Part shown: positions 18,667-28,382 of the stretch, one piece after another
Layout: the number at the start of each line of letters is the position of its first letter
Position numbering within the stretch: position 1 is the stretch's first letter
Assembly (NCBI GenBank): GCA_002470515.1
Contig: DKML01000029.1
Coordinates: 71,336-121,612 of the forward strand
From: Proteobacteria bacterium UBA7415
Lineage (GTDB): Bacteria > Pseudomonadota > Gammaproteobacteria > Arenicellales > Arenicellaceae
DNA length: 50,277 bases
Direction: 5' to 3'
Program-made: the position numbers and the translations under genes
The notes under the pieces: model-generated
Databases searched by the model: none
Seen by the model: the letters and a program-made list of their open reading frames with translations, nothing else
Told to the model about the DNA's origin: nothing

Positions 18667-18698
18667 CAAAAAAACCCGCTAGCGTGAACTAGCGGGTT
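18667..18698 (-). terminator. Intrinsic terminator of the TonB receptor gene
   Basis: The inverted repeat AACCCGCTAG/CTAGCGGGTT (18673-18682 and 18689-18698, 6-nt loop) is followed on the minus strand by a T run (A run at 18668-18674 on the plus strand). It lies 67 bases past the TonB receptor stop. Confidence 0.85.
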
Positions 18699-18764
18699 CT
18701 CAATGCATGATGGACGTTATCAACAAGCGTAAAGCTTACTGATAAACATTCATCAACTCATTAC

Positions 18765-21020
18765 TTAGAAGTTGTACGTTACTTCAACACCATACGTACG
18801 ACCTTTTGCTAGAGGTGAGAATGTGCCTCCTAATGGAACAGGTCCAAGTAGCGAAGGTAGTTGTGTATCACCACCGTGCTTCACTTCGTCAGTCAAGTTA
18901 CGACCGAAAATACCAAATTCCCAGCTGCCGTCGTCTGAGTAAAAATCAACGCCTGCATCCAAGATTCCTTGCTCGTTAATAAAGCCAAGGTTGTTGTCGG
19001 TATAAGCCGATTCGTCACGGTAAGAATAACTAACGCGAGCCGTTGAGCTACCCCATGTGCCAACTTCCGAATCAAGCGTAAGACCAACTTGATAAGTAAG
19101 TTCCGCAGCACGAGGAAGATCTAAGTTTTTGTCTGCGTCGTTGATAACACCGTCACTGTTAAGATCAAAACGAACGTTGTCGTATGAAGGGTCGATATAT
19201 CCTAACGACACGTTAAACAAGAGGCGGTCATTGATAGGGAACAAGCCTTCAAATTCAAGACCAGAAATAGTCGTATCAGCTGTGTTACGAATAACTTGAA
19301 CCACGCCCGCGATCGGGTCGGCTAAGTTAATCTCACGTTGCATGTCGTCGATCTGGTTGTAGAAAATAGCAGCAGAAATACGTGCGCCACTCTCAAGTTG
19401 AGTTTTAATACCAAACTCAAGGTTCTCAACCGTTTCTTCATCAAATGGTCCAGGACCAAAATTAACGGTATCGATTGCAGTGTTACGCAAGTTGTAACCA
19501 CCAGAACGAACGCCTTGTGTCCAATGACCGTACATTAGCGTGTTATCGCTGTGGTTATACGTAAGTCCGATCTTAGGAGACAAATTGTCCCACTTTGCAT
19601 TGTCTTTAAAGTCGAACGGGCACTCATTGAGTAAAACATTACACTGTGAGTTTATGTTACGAACCAACGAAGCGATGTTGACGTCTTTGTGTTCATCCGT
19701 GTAGTTAGCGCCAACATTAAGAGTCAATTGGTCAGTCAATGCATAATCGACAGAAGCGAACAATCCAAAGGTCTTAGTTACGTGTATACCACCACCGTCT
19801 TGAGTAAGAGCGAACAGTCCAGGAGGGGCTGCAATGCCTAACAAGCGACGCTGTTCAGAGTAGGCTAAATCGTTTTTGTAAAAGAACACACCTGTAGTCA
19901 GTTGAGCTTTTTCGCCAAGCGTACCGCTCCAACGAAGTTCATTGCTGGTCTGCTCAGACACTAAGCTAGCAGGCACATGAAACAAACTGATTGGCGTTGC
20001 ATCGATATCAGAAACCGTTGTGGATTCGTAATCGCGATAACCAAAAATGTTTGTTAACGTGCCGTTCTCTGTTTCGATCTCTAACTTAGCGCGGAAAAAA
20101 TCAGAACTAACGTCATTCAAGCCTACTTCGTCTATCGAAACGTCAAAGCTGTTGCGATCAAAGCCGGTTAAGCCATTGCTTATGCCTGACCCATTTGTAT
20201 GGTTTTGGGCTGCTGGGCCATCGCCTTCAGTGTCAAAATAATCATAGATTAGCGTTAAGCTAACTGTGTCATTAGGAGTCCAAACAACCATCGGGCGTAC
20301 AGAGACAGTGTCTGATTTACCGATTGAATCACCAGTGGCAAGATTCTTAAAGTAGCCATCGTCTTTGCTTGAATAGACCGAAATCTTTGCAGCAAATTGA
20401 TCGTTTATTGCTCCACCGACTGACCCCATCAAATAGCTCGTAGGGTCTTCTCCGCCTAATTCATAAGCGGCGCGGACTTTTCCTTCGAACTCTTCACCCG
20501 GCATAGCCGAATTTAGCATTACCGCACCACCAGTCACGTTACGACCAAATAGCGTGCCCTGTGGGCCACGTAATACCTCGATGCTGCCTAAATCAAACAC
20601 ATCAAACACGATACCCGCGTTAGTGCCCATATAGACGCCATCAACGAATGTACCCACGGTTGGATCAATGCTTGGAATAGAGCTGTTGATACCCAGGCCG
20701 CGAATCGAGAAGTTTGCTGTACCTGGCGTAGTGCCGATGTCATCAAACGCAACGTTTGGCAAGCCAACCGCTAGACTCTCGATGTCACGTACTTTTAGAA
20801 CATCAAGTTGGGCTGAGCTTAACGCTGTAATGGCTACAGGTACGTCAAACGAGGATTCGTCTCGTTTACGCGCTGTAACCACGATTTCTTCTAACAATAT
20901 AGAAGTTGCACTGCGTGATTCGCTTTGAGCGAACGCAGTGCCATTAATGCCAAAACCTGCAGTGACGACAAGTGCTGCGGTCATCATTGGTTTTGCCATG
21001 CTGTTGACTAGCTTATTCAT
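18765..21020 (-). CDS. TonB-dependent outer membrane receptor
   Basis: 751 residues. A signal peptide (cleavage near AFA-Q) is followed by a TonB box in EEIVVTARKR, a plug domain (DVPVAITALSS, FSIRGLGINSS, VDGVYMG, EVLRGPQGTLFGRN) and a 22-strand-type barrel ending in Phe (VEVTYNF), as outer membrane insertion requires. The subfamily with VDGVY and GPQGTLFGRN is commonly linked to uptake of organic nutrients rather than siderophores. The nearest pathway genes (alkylsulfatase, GMC dehydrogenase) are divergent 0.4-3 kb away, so amphiphile uptake is a guess. AGGAGGA sits 2-8 nt before the ATG. A terminator follows the gene. Confidence 0.93.
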   Translation of the reverse strand: MNKLVNSMAKPMMTAALVVTAGFGINGTAFAQSESRSATSILLEEIVVTARKRDESSFDVPVAITALSSAQLDVLKVRDIESLAVGLPNVAFDDIGTTPGTANFSIRGLGINSSIPSIDPTVGTFVDGVYMGTNAGIVFDVFDLGSIEVLRGPQGTLFGRNVTGGAVMLNSAMPGEEFEGKVRAAYELGGEDPTSYLMGSVGGAINDQFAAKISVYSSKDDGYFKNLATGDSIGKSDTVSVRPMVVWTPNDTVSLTLIYDYFDTEGDGPAAQNHTNGSGISNGLTGFDRNSFDVSIDEVGLNDVSSDFFRAKLEIETENGTLTNIFGYRDYESTTVSDIDATPISLFHVPASLVSEQTSNELRWSGTLGEKAQLTTGVFFYKNDLAYSEQRRLLGIAAPPGLFALTQDGGGIHVTKTFGLFASVDYALTDQLTLNVGANYTDEHKDVNIASLVRNINSQCNVLLNECPFDFKDNAKWDNLSPKIGLTYNHSDNTLMYGHWTQGVRSGGYNLRNTAIDTVNFGPGPFDEETVENLEFGIKTQLESGARISAAIFYNQIDDMQREINLADPIAGVVQVIRNTADTTISGLEFEGLFPINDRLLFNVSLGYIDPSYDNVRFDLNSDGVINDADKNLDLPRAAELTYQVGLTLDSEVGTWGSSTARVSYSYRDESAYTDNNLGFINEQGILDAGVDFYSDDGSWEFGIFGRNLTDEVKHGGDTQLPSLLGPVPLGGTFSPLAKGRTYGVEVTYNF

Positions 21021-21391
21021 GAGTCCTCCTCTTTTATAAGCGATTTAAATGAAATACTCGTTTATGTGTAAAACTGAGTCGCTCCATCGTTCTTGTTTGT
21101 ATGCGTGGATGCAACAAGTGTTGCGTTTTTTACAACAACGCTAAAATAAGACTAATGATGTGAATTGGCTAAAAAATAATCTTATTTTCATTATTTCTAT
21201 TGATGAGTAGAGCTAGGTTGAGTTGCGCAATTTAGATTGCTTTATGATTTGAATCTACGCATCATTAAAAGGTGACTTTCTGGGGCGTTAAGTTGACACG
21301 CGTGCGACAATCTTAGATTGTTATATTTAAGATACGTGTACCTAGATCGTCGTACTTAGATCGCACCCAGAGCTTGAGGAGGCTAAACACA
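21021..21391. promoter_or_regulatory. Divergent control region of TonB receptor and DUF2937-GMC genes
   Basis: The 371-base gap contains no convincing gene. It holds the 14-bp perfect palindrome GCAACAAGTGTTGC at 21111-21124, directly followed by a looser inverted pair GCGTT/AACGC in an AT-rich stretch. Both lie about 90-120 bases upstream of the TonB receptor start, where an operator would be expected. The regulator is unknown. Confidence 0.4.
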
Positions 21392-21967
21392 ATGATATCT
21401 CGAATACTTGGTTTCGCAGCTGCTCTAAGCGGCGCAGTGGCCGGTTCGCAATTGCCTGAATTCTCCCAGCAGTATCGACAGCGCTTAGGAGGTGCTCTGC
21501 AAGAACTAGAGCATGTAGTAAATCGATTTGAGCAAGACGCCACTGCCGTTGGATTGACGGTAGAGACCGCATTAACAGAGCTCGAAACAGCGGATCATGA
21601 ATTATTTAAAAAACGCGGGATAAGCATGCGTAGCCATGTCAGTCGTTACCAGCAATTGAGCCAACAACAACAAGCCTTTGAGGAACTCGATCCGATGCTT
21701 CGCCCCGTTGCCTTATTACAGGGCTACGATAAAGTGACGTTAGATGCTACTTGGGAGGCATATGAGCCTGCAGTTCCTTTAAATGCCAGTGGCGGGATTT
21801 GGGCAGGTGCATCAGGATTTTTGGGTTTTCTCGCGCTGTTTATGCCCAGTAAATTTCTTGGGCTATTGTTCGGGCGAAAAGCACCGAATAGATCTAGATC
21901 CAGAATTAAAAATAAACCTTTAGACAGAATAAGTAGAGTTAAAGATGGCCGTGTCAGAAAAATCTGA
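21392..21967 (+). CDS. DUF2937 family membrane protein
   Basis: About 191 residues. The N-terminal helix and [21 protein letters not shown] block is the hallmark of DUF2937; a second hydrophobic segment ([20 protein letters not shown]) precedes a strongly basic tail. The middle is helical and Gln-rich. Function unknown. Start: the frame is open from TTG 21374, but TGAGGAGG at 21375-21382 is the ribosome-binding site of the ATG at 21392. The last 23 bases overlap the GMC gene in another frame, so translation of the two is probably coupled. Confidence 0.8.
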   Translation: MISRILGFAAALSGAVAGSQLPEFSQQYRQRLGGALQELEHVVNRFEQDATAVGLTVETALTELETADHELFKKRGISMRSHVSRYQQLSQQQQAFEELDPMLRPVALLQGYDKVTLDATWEAYEPAVPLNASGGIWAGASGFLGFLALFMPSKFLGLLFGRKAPNRSRSRIKNKPLDRISRVKDGRVRKI

Positions 21968-23555
21968 GTTTGATTATGTGATTGTAGGTGCTGGTTCAGC
22001 AGGGTGTGTGTTAGCGAACCGTTTAAGTGAGGACTCAGAGGTAAGCGTTTGCTTGATCGAAGCTGGGGGCTCGCACAAAAATCCATTGGTGTGGATACCT
22101 GCTGGCGTGTTCTTAATGTTGATCAGCAAGATCAAAAATTGGGCGTTTCCAACGGTACCTCAAAAGGCATTGAATGGTCGTGTTTGCTATCAACCCCGAG
22201 GTAAGGCTTTAGGAGGTTCGTCTGCAATCAACGCAATGATATACATTCGTGGCGTACCTCAAGACTATGACCGCTGGGAAGCTGCAGGCAATAAAGGTTG
22301 GTCGTTTAAAGAGGTTCTACCGTACTTTAAAAAATCAGAACATCGAGAAAAGGGCGCCGATGAGTTTCATGGGCAAGGTGGCGAGCTCAATGTAGCACCG
22401 ATTAAAGACCCTAGCTCATTGAACAAACTTCTTATGCAAGCTGCTGCCAATCTAGGCTATCGGCTTAATGATGATTTTAATGGTGCCGAGTTAGAAGGGT
22501 TTGGCATGTTTGAAGTCACTCAGAAAAATGGTGAAAGATGGTCTACAGCACGTGCCTTTTTGGATCCTATTATGGATCGAGCAAATCTAACAGTAATTAC
22601 GCGTGCAACGACAGAAAAGATAGTTTTTTCGGATGACAAAGGTCGCAAAAAGGCAGTTGGTGTTGAAATTAAACAAGGCTCCAAGGCACGCTCTATAAAA
22701 GCAAAGCGCGAAGTTCTTTTAAGTGCGGGCGCGTTCGGTTCGCCACAAGTCCTTATGTTGTCGGGAGTAGGAGACAAAAAGACTCTGGAGTCTCACGGCA
22801 TAGAAACAGTTCATCATTTACCCGGCGTGGGTGAAAATTTGCAAGATCATGCAGATTGCATACTGGGCTACAAAACTAAAAGTAAAGCCGCAATAGGCTT
22901 CTCGATTACAGGTTTTGCAATCGCAGCGAGAGATTTGGTTCGTTACTTTTGGAATAGAAAAGGTTTGTTTACGAGCAATTTTGCTGAGTCGGGTGGATTT
23001 TTTAAAACTGATCCAAGTGCTGATGCACCAGATGCACAGGTTCACTTCATGCGAGGATTAGTGGATGATCACGGCCGCAAGTTGCATTGGGGCCACGGAT
23101 ACAGCGCTCACGTCTGTATATTGCGGCCCAAGAGCTTTGGCCGAGTCAGTTTACGTAGCACCAATCCAAAAGAAATGATGGACATTGACCCTGCGTTTCT
23201 AGAGCATCCTTACGACTTGGAGCTGTTAACGGCCGCTTGCAGAAAAGTGCAGGCGATTTTGAAAGACGAAGCGTTTGATGGCGTTCGCGGTAAGGCATTG
23301 TATGCCAGTCATACCGACGATATTCAAGAGCTACGAAAGGACATAATTGCTCGAACTGACACGGTTTATCATCCTGTTGGCACATGCAAAATGGGTCACG
23401 ATAAAATGGCCGTCGTAGATGATGAGCTTAAGGTTCATGGCATAGATGGATTGAGGGTAGTTGACGCCTCAATTATGCCGAGCCTGATCAGTGGTAATAC
23501 TAACGCGCCTACCATTATGATTGCTGAGAAGGCTGTCGATATGATTAAAGGCTAA
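21945..23555 (+). CDS. GMC family FAD-dependent alcohol dehydrogenase
   Basis: 536 residues, the size of AlkJ/BetA-type enzymes. The FAD loop [18 protein letters not shown] is at 10-27, GMC signature 1 at [18 protein letters not shown], signature 2 at [17 protein letters not shown], and the catalytic His is in [10 protein letters not shown] with the conserved Asn in SGNTNAPT. It oxidises an alcohol to an aldehyde with electrons passed to FAD and then probably the respiratory chain. No signal peptide is seen. It overlaps the DUF2937 gene and is 67 nt upstream of an alkylsulfatase gene whose product would be a long-chain alcohol, a plausible substrate. Confidence 0.92.
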   Translation: MAVSEKSEFDYVIVGAGSAGCVLANRLSEDSEVSVCLIEAGGSHKNPLVWIPAGVFLMLISKIKNWAFPTVPQKALNGRVCYQPRGKALGGSSAINAMIYIRGVPQDYDRWEAAGNKGWSFKEVLPYFKKSEHREKGADEFHGQGGELNVAPIKDPSSLNKLLMQAAANLGYRLNDDFNGAELEGFGMFEVTQKNGERWSTARAFLDPIMDRANLTVITRATTEKIVFSDDKGRKKAVGVEIKQGSKARSIKAKREVLLSAGAFGSPQVLMLSGVGDKKTLESHGIETVHHLPGVGENLQDHADCILGYKTKSKAAIGFSITGFAIAARDLVRYFWNRKGLFTSNFAESGGFFKTDPSADAPDAQVHFMRGLVDDHGRKLHWGHGYSAHVCILRPKSFGRVSLRSTNPKEMMDIDPAFLEHPYDLELLTAACRKVQAILKDEAFDGVRGKALYASHTDDIQELRKDIIARTDTVYHPVGTCKMGHDKMAVVDDELKVHGIDGLRVVDASIMPSLISGNTNAPTIMIAEKAVDMIKG

Positions 23556-23622
23556 ACTCGTCAAAAGGGAAGTACGCTAGGTAAAACTGCGCTAACAATC
23601 AATCCAATTCAGACTGAGTATT

Positions 23623-25686
23623 ATGATCTCAAAAAGCCAAATCTTACTGATTACGTTATTTTATATTGCGTCAATAGCGCTATTTACACCCTTAAACGCC
23701 TCAGCGACCCAGGCAAGTACAGGAACAGCTGCATCAGGACAGGCTGATTCAGATCAAGTACAAGCTGACACCCAATCAGGGAGTGTTGTAGATGGTGTAT
23801 TGGACAATGTATTGAACTGGTTTTCTGACGAGGATGAGCAACAACCCACGCTCGACCTGGCGGATCAACGTGACTATGAGCGCGCCAACAAAGGTTTTAT
23901 TGCTCAAATTGAGCCACCTGTCATACATGATGAATCAGGTAAGGTGGTTTTTGATGCAGGCGCCTACGATTTTCTAAAAGGCCCTGCGCCTGATGACGTT
24001 AATACGAGTCTCTGGCGTCAGTCGCAATTGGTTGCAAAACATGGCTTATTTAAAGTTACCGACGGTATCTATCAGGTGCGAGGCTATGACCTAGCTAACA
24101 TTACGTTCGTTGAAGGTGACACGGGTTGGATTGTGATTGACCCTCTATTGTCTAAAGAAACCGCGACCGCCGCTAAGCAACTTGTTGACAAGCACTTAGG
24201 CGAAAGGCCAGTCACCGGTGTCATTCTTACTCACTCGCATATTGATCACTACGCAGGTGTTCGCGGGCTTATCTCAGAAAATGAGTTAGAACTGGGGATT
24301 CCGTTAGTTGCGCCCGCTCACTTTGCGGTCGAAGCAATCTCTGAAAATGTGTTGGCAGGCAATGCCATGGCGCGTAGAGCAGGCTACATGTTCGGCTCTC
24401 TGATACCCAAGGCAAAAGACGGCAATATTGGAGTGGGATTAGGGCCGGGATTGAGCTTAGGTAACCACGGAATGTTGATGCCCAATGTCGATATTATAGA
24501 AACAGGGCAAACACTCAATATTGATGGCGTGAAGATGGAATTCATTTTGGCTTTGGGGGCTGAAGCACCTTCTGAGTTTATGATTTATTTGCCAAAGTTT
24601 AAGGCGTTCTGCCAGGCTGAAATCATCAATCACACATTGCACAATATGCTGACCCCACGCGGCGCTAAAGTGCGTAACGGCAAAGTGTGGTCTGAGTACA
24701 TAGACGAAGCGATTGTTGCGTTTGCTGACAAGACAGAGGTGTCCTTTGGCTCACATCATTGGCCTACCTGGGGGCGAGAAGATGTTAGGCATTTATGGAC
24801 GATTCAGCGAGATTTGTATGGTTTTATTCACGATCAAACGCTGCGCTTGGCTAATCAGGGGTACACGATTAACGAGATTCCTTCCGAGCTTAAATTACCG
24901 TCTGCGCTGGCAAACGAGTTTGCAAATCGAAGTTACTACGGTGAGCTCGGCTTTAACGCCCGCTCACAATACCAACTCTATTATGGTTTCTTTGACGGTA
25001 ACCCCGCTAATTTGAACCCCTTGCCAGTACGCGAGGAATCAATAAAGTATGTCGATTATATGGGTGGCTCCGCAGCGATTCTTGTCCGAGCGCAGCAGGA
25101 TATTGACGAGGGTGAATTGCAATTTGCTGCAACCGTGCTCAATCATCTGGTTTTTGCTGAACCTAACAATGCTTCAGCTAAAAACCTGCTCGCCAACGCC
25201 TATAGAAAGTTGGCGGCACTGACTGAATCGGGACCGCATAGGAATTTTTATCTAACCGGAGCCAAGGAGCTTCAGTTTGGCATTAGTAATGTAACCGGCT
25301 TAGAAGCTGGCAGTGAAGATACTCTCAAGGCATTACCCGTAGACTTGTTTTTTGACTTGCTTGCTGTGCGTTTCAATGCCGAAAAAGCAGGCAATAAGCA
25401 ATGGGTGTTCAACTTTAATGTTAGTTCTGGATCATCAGAGCAAAAAGCGATGATTTTCGTCAGCAACGGAGTGTTGCATAATCGCATGGACGTTAATTCA
25501 GATGATGCAAACGCTACTCTGTCGATAACTCGACAAGGCCTAGATAAGTTGCTGCTAAAGCAAGGCGGTATTCTGCGATTGGTCGTAACAGGCGACGCAT
25601 CTATTAGTGGTAACCCCTTAGCTTTGCGTGAATTCTTTAGCCTAGTTGAAGAACCTGACCCTGAATTTAATATCGTAACTCCGTAA
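23623..25686 (+). CDS. SdsA-type alkylsulfatase (metallo-beta-lactamase fold), exported
   Basis: 687 residues. A signal peptide and a low-complexity Gly/Ser/Asp/Gln linker (to ~85) precede the catalytic domain. The dizinc motif is THSHIDH at 203-209, with further His ligands expected in NHTLHN and FGSHHWPTWG, all as in SdsA1/YjcS. An alpha-helical dimerisation domain (from ~395, RDLYGFIHDQTLR) and a C-terminal SCP2-like sterol-carrier domain (~565-687) follow. The enzyme hydrolyses primary or secondary alkyl sulfates such as dodecyl sulfate to alcohol and sulfate, probably in the periplasm. Its 67-nt spacing to the GMC dehydrogenase gene suggests one degradation pathway. Confidence 0.92.
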   Translation: MISKSQILLITLFYIASIALFTPLNASATQASTGTAASGQADSDQVQADTQSGSVVDGVLDNVLNWFSDEDEQQPTLDLADQRDYERANKGFIAQIEPPVIHDESGKVVFDAGAYDFLKGPAPDDVNTSLWRQSQLVAKHGLFKVTDGIYQVRGYDLANITFVEGDTGWIVIDPLLSKETATAAKQLVDKHLGERPVTGVILTHSHIDHYAGVRGLISENELELGIPLVAPAHFAVEAISENVLAGNAMARRAGYMFGSLIPKAKDGNIGVGLGPGLSLGNHGMLMPNVDIIETGQTLNIDGVKMEFILALGAEAPSEFMIYLPKFKAFCQAEIINHTLHNMLTPRGAKVRNGKVWSEYIDEAIVAFADKTEVSFGSHHWPTWGREDVRHLWTIQRDLYGFIHDQTLRLANQGYTINEIPSELKLPSALANEFANRSYYGELGFNARSQYQLYYGFFDGNPANLNPLPVREESIKYVDYMGGSAAILVRAQQDIDEGELQFAATVLNHLVFAEPNNASAKNLLANAYRKLAALTESGPHRNFYLTGAKELQFGISNVTGLEAGSEDTLKALPVDLFFDLLAVRFNAEKAGNKQWVFNFNVSSGSSEQKAMIFVSNGVLHNRMDVNSDDANATLSITRQGLDKLLLKQGGILRLVVTGDASISGNPLALREFFSLVEEPDPEFNIVTP

Positions 25687-25768
25687 ACAAATATCATTAG
25701 TCGAATGTTAATCACTGAAAGTTGTATTGCTATTTCTTTGATGATTAGTTTTGGAGAGTTTAGCTAGT

Positions 25769-26926
25769 ATGAAGTTTATATTGCTCACGAATATGCCCGC
25801 TTATCAACAGTTAGAATTGGCAAGGGCCTTTGTTGATCTAGTAGGTGACGCAAATTTTAGATTAGCCGTGCTTGGCTCGTTGAGTGCAAATCGCAAAGAA
25901 ATGGGATGGGTTGACGACCAAGAGCCTGACTATGTTTTACGTTTCGATCGTTCTGAATCTGATCGCCGCGCAGCCCTTGAATGGATTCGGGATGCTGATG
26001 TTGTCATTCAAGGGCGCTTCCCAATCAAATATGTAAAGGCCCGCATTAAAAGAGGGGGACTCACTTACGCCTATCAAGAGCGCGTATGGAAAAAAGGTTT
26101 TACGGCGAGGCGCTTTATATCGCGCTTACCTTTTTTGTGGAAGAACTACTATTCAGTGAATAAATCCAATTACCATCTATTGGCCGCAGGTAAATACGCA
26201 GCCAGCGACCTTGTTCCGTTGGGGCTGTTTAAGAATCGAGCCTGGAAGTTTGGATATTTCATTGAGTCCAAAAAAAATGCGCCGAAAAAAGAATCAAGCT
26301 CCAACTCTTCATCGGAGAGCCCGCACCCAGTAAGGATAGTGTGGTGTGGACGCTTAATTGCGCTAAAACGCCCTCAAAGAGCGCTAGAACTTCTTAATGT
26401 ATTCACTCAACACAACGTGGATGCACACTTAACTTTGGTCGGTGGCGGTGACCTAGAGGCGTCTCTCAAACAGTATGCTTGTGACACGGGGCTTACCGAC
26501 AAAGTAGATTTTGCTGGATGGAAATCGGTAGACGAGGTTAACGCCATTATGGCGAACGCCGACATTATGTTGATGAGCAGTGACCACCGAGAAGGGTGGG
26601 GCGTCGTTATTAACGAAGCAATTAATAACGCCTGCTTTCCTATGGTCTGCGAGGATGTTGGTTCTGCCGATTGGTTAATTAGCAATGCCGAAACTGGAAT
26701 CGTTTATAACGACCCCCAATTTATCGAACAAGCTAGTGAACTTGCACGGCGATGGTTAGAATCGCCTGAGAGCATTACACTACAAGCCAATAATGGATTT
26801 AGCACGTTAAAATTGCATTGGTCCACACACGCCGCAGCACAACGATTAATTGATCATGCTACGGCGCTTGAAAAGGGTGACGATCCTCAAGACTTATTTC
26901 TCTTTGGACCTTGTTCGCCCGCTTAA
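25769..26926 (+). CDS. Group 1 (GT4-like) glycosyltransferase
   Basis: 385 residues. The C-terminal Rossmann half has VRIVWCGRLIALKRPQRAL, LVGGGDLE, VDFAGWKS and SSDHREGWGVVINEAI with the E-x7-E type nucleotide-sugar motif. The N-terminal half is less typical but carries VVIQGRFPIKYV. An extra Lys/Ser-rich linker (KKNAPKKESSSNSSSESP) joins the halves. Retaining transfer of a sugar in surface polysaccharide or glycoconjugate synthesis is likely; donor and acceptor are unknown. Start: the frame is open from TTG 25751, but GGAGAG at 25753-25758 fits the ATG at 25769. It is not obviously linked to neighbours, though the lipoprotein amidohydrolase begins 22 nt later. Confidence 0.85.
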   Translation: MKFILLTNMPAYQQLELARAFVDLVGDANFRLAVLGSLSANRKEMGWVDDQEPDYVLRFDRSESDRRAALEWIRDADVVIQGRFPIKYVKARIKRGGLTYAYQERVWKKGFTARRFISRLPFLWKNYYSVNKSNYHLLAAGKYAASDLVPLGLFKNRAWKFGYFIESKKNAPKKESSSNSSSESPHPVRIVWCGRLIALKRPQRALELLNVFTQHNVDAHLTLVGGGDLEASLKQYACDTGLTDKVDFAGWKSVDEVNAIMANADIMLMSSDHREGWGVVINEAINNACFPMVCEDVGSADWLISNAETGIVYNDPQFIEQASELARRWLESPESITLQANNGFSTLKLHWSTHAAAQRLIDHATALEKGDDPQDLFLFGPCSPA

Positions 26927-26948
26927 CTATAACTAACCAAGAAACGCT

Positions 26949-28382
26949 ATGAAGAAAATAATTTTTTGCACCGCGCTCTCTTTAGCACTTTTGGGGTGTC
27001 AATCTTTGCCCATGGCGGCTAACGATTCGAGCGCGACCACTAAGGCCAGCGCTCAGGACTCAAAACAATCGAGTTCGTCTGAACCGTTTGCCTCTACTTA
27101 TACAGTTCCTAGTTCTGCGGCGTACGTCATACGAAACGCTAATGTCTTAGACGGCACAGGGCAACAACTGGACCAGACTGATGTACTTTTTCGCGATGGT
27201 AAAATAGCTGAAATTGGTCAGAATCTTTTAGTTGATGACATGGTTATGTCAATAGATGGAACGGGCATGTGGGTTACGCCTGGTATTATTGACGTGCATA
27301 GCCATATGGGGGTGTACCCGTCACTTGCTATTAGTTCCTTATCTGATGGTAATGAGTCGGTCGCCCCAAGTACCGCTGGAGTTTGGGCAGAACACTCAAT
27401 TTGGCCTCAAGATCCTAACTTCGAAAAAGCCGTTGCAGGCGGTGTAACAACAGCACAAATTCTTCCCGGTTCTGCCAATTTGTTTGGCGGTCGAGGTGTG
27501 ACTGTCAAATTGGTTCCCACGATAACCATGATGGGTATGAAATTTCCTGATGCGCCGCATTCATTGAAAATGGCGTGCGGCGAAAACCCAAAACGAAATT
27601 ATGGCGACAAAGGCGGCCCTAAAACCCGGATGGGTAATATGGCTGGCTATAGAACAAAGTAGATTGCTGCGACGGCCTATATGAATAGCTGGGAAGCTTA
27701 CGAAGAAGCTCAAAAACGCGGTGACAATTCAATTGTTGCGCCGGTCAGAGATTTAGAACTGGAAACGCTGATGGGCGTCTTGAATGGCGAAATCAGAATT
27801 CACAATCATTGTTATCGCGCGGACGAAATGGCCAATATGATTGAATTGTCTAAAGAGTTCAATTATGAAATTGCGGCGTTTCATCATGCCGTTGAAGCCT
27901 ACAAGGTTGCTGATATCTTAGCTGAAAACAATGTTTGTGCGGTGGTCTGGGCTGACTGGTGGGGCTTTAAGCAAGAGGCTCATGACATGGTGCGTGAGAA
28001 TGCTGCATTGGTTGATATGGCAGGCGCTTGCGCCATTATCCACTCGGATGACGAAATTCAGATTCAACGTCTAAACCAATAAGTAGCAAAAGTGATCAGC
28101 GCATCTAACAAGATGGGTTACCCCGTTACGCCCGCTAAAGCCATCACTTGGATCACGTCAAACCCCGCTAAGTCTCTGGGACTAGAGGATCAAATAGGCA
28201 GTATCGAAGTTGGCAAGAATGCCGACATTGTTCTGTGGAGCGGCGATCCTTTTAGTGTTTACAGCAAAGCAAGTAAAGTGTGGATTGATGGCGCACTGAG
28301 GTACGACCAAAACAATAAATCTTTATGGCGAACCAGTGACTTTAATCTCGGTGTGTTGACACCAGCAGGAGATCGACCATGA
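26949..28382 (+). pseudogene. Lipoprotein amidohydrolase interrupted by two in-frame stops
   Basis: One continuous frame encodes an imidazolonepropionase-like amidohydrolase of about 477 residues but contains TAG at 27660-27662 and TAA at 28080-28082. All three pieces (237, 133 and 96 residues) are in the same frame and together give a full protein: lipoprotein signal MKKIIFCTALSLALLGC, metal motif IDVHSHMG, His in IHNHCYRADEM, His in AAFHHAVEAYK, Asp in IIHSDD, and the closing VGKNADIVLWSGDP block. No frameshift is present and the final TGA still overlaps the next ATG (ATGA). At the second stop GAA to TAA is the likely change (LNQ-E-VAK). Either recent decay, base-call errors or read-through; no recoding signal is visible. 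Confidence 0.8.

Noticed and set aside
27660..28082. Selenocysteine insertion as explanation for the amidohydrolase stops
   Set aside because: The stops are TAG and TAA, not TGA, and no SECIS-like hairpin is evident just downstream.
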